Shown here: positions 7,156-10,000 of the stretch, in pieces | How the letters are laid out: each line of letters begins with the position of its first letter | Numbering within the stretch: the first letter of the stretch is position 1 | From: Candidatus Hydrogenedens sp. | GTDB lineage: Bacteria > Hydrogenedentota > Hydrogenedentia > Hydrogenedentales > Hydrogenedentaceae | Assembly: GCA_020216745.1 (NCBI GenBank) | Contig: JAIWNQ010000219.1 | Location: forward strand, 1-10,000 | Direction of reading: 5' to 3' | DNA: 10,000 nt | Translations under genes and position numbers: made by a program | The notes under the pieces: generated by a model | What the model saw: the letters and a program-made list of their open reading frames with translations, nothing else | Database searches by the model: none | What the model was told of the DNA's origin: nothing

Positions 7156-8025
7156 ATGCATCAATTATATTTAAGTACATATAAGAAAAAGGTATTGACT
7201 GCCTCTATACTATTGATTCATCTTTCTTTATTATTGAGTGTTTTCAATATATCGTGTTTCAAAAAGGAGAGCCCAAACACCTCAGGCCCATCTCTTGATA
7301 ATTTGTTTCAATCATGGTACACCATCTCAACATTACAAAAAGAAAATATTGATTATCTTACAGCATTACAAATATCACAAGAGATGATTTCCCGTTATGG
7401 AGACACCGCTATAAACCGACTTTTCCATGTTATTGAAGATGAACAAGAAAAACCAATGGCAAAAGTACTTGCAGTTATGAGTTTAACACCCTACCTAAAA
7501 GAAGACTGGGCAAATAAATTAATCCCACTAACCACACCAGAGAAGGAAGTAAATACACGCGTCTGTGCAATTAATCTATTAAGCCTCATCTTAACCCCGG
7601 ACGTTACGAATCACTTAAAAACATTGGCTAATGATAAAGAACCAAGAGTACGTTTTGAAGTTTTGACAGCACTCTCCAAAAGAGGGGAATCGGAAGGATA
7701 TAATAAAATAAATGAACTTTGGGATTTAGCCAAAGACAATTCTGAACAACGTGAACATATCTTACTTAGTATACCTCCAAACCAAATTCCCAACTTCATA
7801 CATATTTTTCGTTTAGCAGTCCAGGATGAACAAATAACAAAATCCGTAAGGAGAGAAGCACTTATAAATCTGGGACGTTTTGGCAAAGAAGAAGATATCG
7901 ACATTTTGAATAAAGTTGTTGAAAAAGAATCCGAAGGCGAATTAAGAGAATTGGCTCAGAGTGCAATTGATGCCATCAATGCACGAATACAACATAGTAC
8001 ATCCTCCTCAAATTCTTCAAATTAA
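7156..8025 (+). CDS. HEAT-like repeat protein with N-terminal signal segment, probable lipoprotein
   Basis: A 289-residue protein. Residues 10-12 are KKK and 13-33 form a hydrophobic segment ending at Cys34 (FNISCFKK), the layout of an exported protein. The lipobox is atypical, with Asn at -3 where Leu or Val is usual, so lipid attachment at Cys34 is possible, not certain. From about residue 60 the chain is made of paired helices. HEAT-like units stand at about 133-145 (NTRVCAINLLSLI), 163-177 (PRVRFEVLTALSKRG), 229-251 (SVRREALINLGRFGKEEDI) and 261-274 (GELRELAQSAIDAI). The tail (from about 279) is rich in Ser and Asn. Such repeats bind proteins or act as scaffolds; a catalytic role is unlikely. 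AGAAGG 9 bases before ATG supports the start. The cellular role is unknown. Confidence 0.8.
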   Translation: MHQLYLSTYKKKVLTASILLIHLSLLLSVFNISCFKKESPNTSGPSLDNLFQSWYTISTLQKENIDYLTALQISQEMISRYGDTAINRLFHVIEDEQEKPMAKVLAVMSLTPYLKEDWANKLIPLTTPEKEVNTRVCAINLLSLILTPDVTNHLKTLANDKEPRVRFEVLTALSKRGESEGYNKINELWDLAKDNSEQREHILLSIPPNQIPNFIHIFRLAVQDEQITKSVRREALINLGRFGKEEDIDILNKVVEKESEGELRELAQSAIDAINARIQHSTSSSNSSN

Positions 8026-8090
8026 ACCAGAAGAGAAATTACCATTATTTTTGGTGTATAATATATAAAAAGGAAAGGAGAACTTTAAAT

Positions 8091-8447
8091 ATGCTGTTTC
8101 GCAAGAAACGGCCTTCCTGGCTTAAACAATTGCTAAAAAATCAGGAAATAAAAGAATCATTATCCACACCGGATAGTGAGACATTCTTAATAGAACGTGA
8201 TATGATGTTAAAAGGAACGGATGTACCGAGGGGCAATAAAATAGTTAAACAATTCGCAGTTATGGTCAATGGTGCTGTGCATGTAGTGACAAGTGGAGAC
8301 AGGGTCAATCGCTCTGTATATAAAGCATTACTTGAAGCAGGTGCTATTATTCCTATCCCCGGCGTGGACATCAAACCACGCAACCTCAGCGAGGGAAATA
8401 TAAGAATAGAAGATGATTCCATTATAGACGATAATTCCATCCAATAA
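8091..8447 (+). CDS. Conserved-looking hypothetical protein, 118 residues
   Basis: I do not recognise the family. The N-terminus is strongly basic (MLFRKKRPSWLKQLLKN), the C-terminus acidic with repeated Asp and Ile (RIEDDSIIDDNSIQ, 105-118). The middle (about 44-90) looks like a folded domain, with DVPRGNKIVKQFAVMVNGAV followed by HVVTSGDRVNRSVYKALLEAGAI. There is no signal peptide, membrane helix or cysteine. AGGAG (8076-8080) lies 10 bases before the ATG, and coding is well supported by that and by the open frame. It begins 65 bases after the HEAT gene on the same strand. A TATAAT at 8057-8062 could be its own -10, but no -35 is seen, so read-through from the HEAT gene is as likely. Confidence 0.7.
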   Translation: MLFRKKRPSWLKQLLKNQEIKESLSTPDSETFLIERDMMLKGTDVPRGNKIVKQFAVMVNGAVHVVTSGDRVNRSVYKALLEAGAIIPIPGVDIKPRNLSEGNIRIEDDSIIDDNSIQ

Positions 8448-8517
8448 AACCTATCTATCTCTCCCCTCTTAAATTATTTTATAAAAATCAAAGTTCCTTC
8501 CCCAAACACATATTTTT

Positions 8518-8547
8518 TTGACAAAACGCTCATATTTTTATTATAAT
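8518..8547 (+). promoter_or_regulatory. Consensus sigma-70-type promoter (distal of a tandem pair)
   Basis: TTGACA (8518-8523) and TATAAT (8542-8547), both exact consensus, with an 18-base spacer and T-rich sequence upstream. It would start transcription near 8554 and leave a leader of about 115 bases before the small gene at 8670. Confidence 0.8.
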
Positions 8548-8578
8548 ATAGTACGCATGAAAGCGTGGCGATAAATTA

Positions 8579-8608
8579 TTGACAAAAATATTGTTATATC
8601 ATTATTAT
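8579..8608 (+). promoter_or_regulatory. Second promoter of the tandem pair
   Basis: TTGACA (8579-8584, exact) and TATTAT (8603-8608, 5 of 6) with an 18-base spacer, 61 bases downstream of the first promoter. Start would be near 8615 and the leader about 55 bases. Confidence 0.6.
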
Positions 8609-8669
8609 TTTAATATGAATTAATCATACAAGATTTAACAGGTTTATGATGATTTAGGAGTTTGTCCTT

Positions 8670-8951
8670 ATGCAATATACTCAGATAGAAAGAACACTTT
8701 TATTACACCCAGATGTTGTAGAAGTATGCACTATTGCAGTGCCAAAACCAACCAAGCAAAAAGAAGCGAAAGTATTCGTTGTATTAAGAGAAGGGGCAAC
8801 CATAAATCCAGATGAGTTAATGAAGTTTTTGAAAAGTCAAGTAAATGGCCAATCTGAAAAAATAGATATCACTATCATTGATAAACTTCCAAAATCTCCA
8901 GCTGGCGTGGTACTTCGCCGTGAATTAGTAAAACGTTGTCAAACATCTTAA
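8670..8951 (+). CDS. Stand-alone AMP-binding C-terminal-like domain, catalytic Lys missing
   Basis: The whole 93 residues align with the C-terminal lid domain of acyl-CoA synthetases and other adenylate-forming enzymes. It begins at the helix that reads QIERTLLLHPDVVEVCTIAVP (5-25) and continues with AKVFVVLREGA (33-43), DELMKFLKSQV (48-58) and the end motif KLPKSPAGVVLRREL (72-86). In active enzymes that motif is PKTxxGKxLRRxL, and its Lys serves adenylation. Here position 80 is Val. The large N-terminal AMP-binding domain is absent. The start is well set: TAGGAG (8655-8660) lies 9 bases before ATG, and two good promoters precede it. It therefore does not look like a decayed fragment. It cannot be an enzyme of this family alone; a binding or partner role is possible but unknown. 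Confidence 0.8.
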   Translation: MQYTQIERTLLLHPDVVEVCTIAVPKPTKQKEAKVFVVLREGATINPDELMKFLKSQVNGQSEKIDITIIDKLPKSPAGVVLRRELVKRCQTS

Positions 8952-9100
8952 TCATTCCCTGATATACGACAATTAAAAAATGTAGTCAGAGTAATATTCT
9001 GCCCATTATTTCCTTCTTTTAACCAATTTATGCTCTCCTCTCATCTCCGATAGACTCTGTGAATGGTCGATGTGTTGATTCTGGGTTTAACAAATTACGT

Positions 9101-9934
9101 TTATTTTTTTCGACATACATATAGAACTTGGCTGTCAGGAATCTTATATAAGTTTATTTCCTCTTCAGAAAGAATATTTTTAGGCTTAATCTCTTCAAAA
9201 GTAAACGCTGTTAACCTTTCCTTAAAATCACATGGAGAATAACCCCGTACATGGTCGAATATATCAGGTCTTGGCTCGCCATATTCAATAGTTTCTTCTT
9301 GGTCCATCATAAAGGGAACCATCAACAGCAATTCTCCTTGAGGCGATAAAATTCGTGCAAGTTCTAAAAGTGCCTTTCTGTCGTCCTTTACATGTTCTAA
9401 CACATGAAGACAAACAATTCCAATAAAACGCTCATCTTTTATTGGTAAGTGATGAATATCCGCCACAAATCGTGGTGGGCTAACAGATTGCAGTGCTTCC
9501 GATGTATAATCAGTTGAAAAGAGCAGTAAATTCTTCTTACTTTCCAATATTTTTCGAAAGTGATGTTCAGGTGCGAAATGTAGAATGTTAATGCTTTTTT
9601 CAGAAGAAGACAAAAAATGAGGTGGTGTTCTTTCTAAATATAATTTAAAGAACCGATGCCGTTCGTGTGCACGGCAGGATGGGCACTCCACCTGCGGGAC
9701 TATAAACCAACCACAATCTAAATACCGAAAGCCATAACCTTCCCAACCACAACACGGGCATTTCACCCGTGATTTTAAAAATTGGTTCTGAAGTTTCCGA
9801 ACAGCGTTAAGGAAGTACGCCTTCTTTGCTGTCCACATGGAGTACAAACCATAATTTTTATATCGCCATGCAAGGTGTCTTAAAATGTGTCTAATTCTAT
9901 TTACCAAATTACCTCTACTCCATTTGATAAACAT
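9101..9934 (-). CDS. SAM-dependent methyltransferase with N-terminal zinc-ribbon-like segment
   Basis: A 277-residue protein. Residues 1-56 are basic and rich in aromatics. Cysteine pairs at CPCC (59-62) and CPSC (84-87), 22 apart, look like a zinc ribbon. The rest is a class I methyltransferase-like fold: ILHFAPEHHFRKIL (117-130) in place of motif I, STDYTSEALQ (140-149), VADIHHLPIKDERFIGIVCL (157-176), HVLEHVKDD (177-185) and the LSPQGELLLMVP helix-strand (196-207). The usual GxGxG is replaced by APEH, seen in a subgroup of such enzymes, often with cell-surface sugar genes, but no such neighbours are here. The substrate is unknown. The ATG lacks a clear ribosome site. A -10-like TATACT (9974-9979, minus strand) stands upstream with its -35 at the window edge. 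It is convergent with the gene at 8670. Confidence 0.85.
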   Translation of the reverse strand: MFIKWSRGNLVNRIRHILRHLAWRYKNYGLYSMWTAKKAYFLNAVRKLQNQFLKSRVKCPCCGWEGYGFRYLDCGWFIVPQVECPSCRAHERHRFFKLYLERTPPHFLSSSEKSINILHFAPEHHFRKILESKKNLLLFSTDYTSEALQSVSPPRFVADIHHLPIKDERFIGIVCLHVLEHVKDDRKALLELARILSPQGELLLMVPFMMDQEETIEYGEPRPDIFDHVRGYSPCDFKERLTAFTFEEIKPKNILSEEEINLYKIPDSQVLYVCRKK

Positions 9935-10000
9935 TTTACTTAATTATTATGATAGAAGTTTGTGTATGATAATAGTATACCTATTGAATTCTATAGTTTG

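Noticed and set aside
8057..8062. TATAAT as a promoter for the 118-residue gene
   Set aside because: No -35 at 16-18 bases upstream, and AT-rich DNA gives such hexamers by chance. Mentioned in that gene's entry only as a possibility.
8557..8574. Five-codon frame MKAWR just after the first tandem promoter, as a leader peptide
   Set aside because: No ribosome site, the predicted transcript starts only about 3 bases before it, and no attenuator hairpins follow.
8952..9100. Terminator between the convergent genes
   Set aside because: Only a 4-base stem with a wobble (CAGA/TCTG near 8987-9001) and no T-run behind it. I see no supported feature in these 149 bases.

Overview
The window is from an AT-rich bacterial chromosome with short intergenic gaps and clear Shine-Dalgarno sites. 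It holds 13 genes, one of them cut by the window edge. Nothing fixes the phylum. The informative traits are a short EF-Ts, a release factor 2 gene without the usual programmed frameshift, and a translation/lipid operon that runs straight into prfB-lysS. An uncultured lineage is plausible, but that is inference.

Bases 1-6262, minus strand, form one housekeeping block. A near-consensus promoter (6233-6262) and a structured leader precede rpsB, tsf, pyrH, frr, uppS, cdsA, prfB and lysS (lysS runs off the left edge). The gaps are 53, 4, 3, 66, 25, 35 and 2 bases, so the whole set is probably one transcription unit. It joins ribosome components, translation elongation, termination and recycling, UMP supply, undecaprenyl diphosphate for the envelope, CDP-diacylglycerol for phospholipids, and lysyl-tRNA charging. 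pyrH starts with TTG and cdsA with GTG. The rpsB leader can form a pseudoknot just upstream of the ribosome binding site, a good candidate for S2 autoregulation.

Bases 6352-8447 are accessory. A small ankyrin-repeat protein (minus) is divergent from a probable secreted or lipoprotein HEAT-like protein (plus). The roughly 290-base region between them carries a perfect 10-base inverted repeat and phased A-tracts. A 118-residue protein of unknown family follows on the plus strand.

Bases 8448-10000 hold the most unusual gene. It encodes a 93-residue stand-alone relative of the C-terminal domain of acyl-CoA synthetases in which the catalytic lysine is replaced by valine. Two tandem sigma-70-type promoters stand before it, one matching the consensus at all 12 bases. 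Convergent to it is a methyltransferase with an N-terminal four-cysteine zinc-ribbon-like segment. I see no CRISPR array, insertion sequence, tRNA or rRNA.
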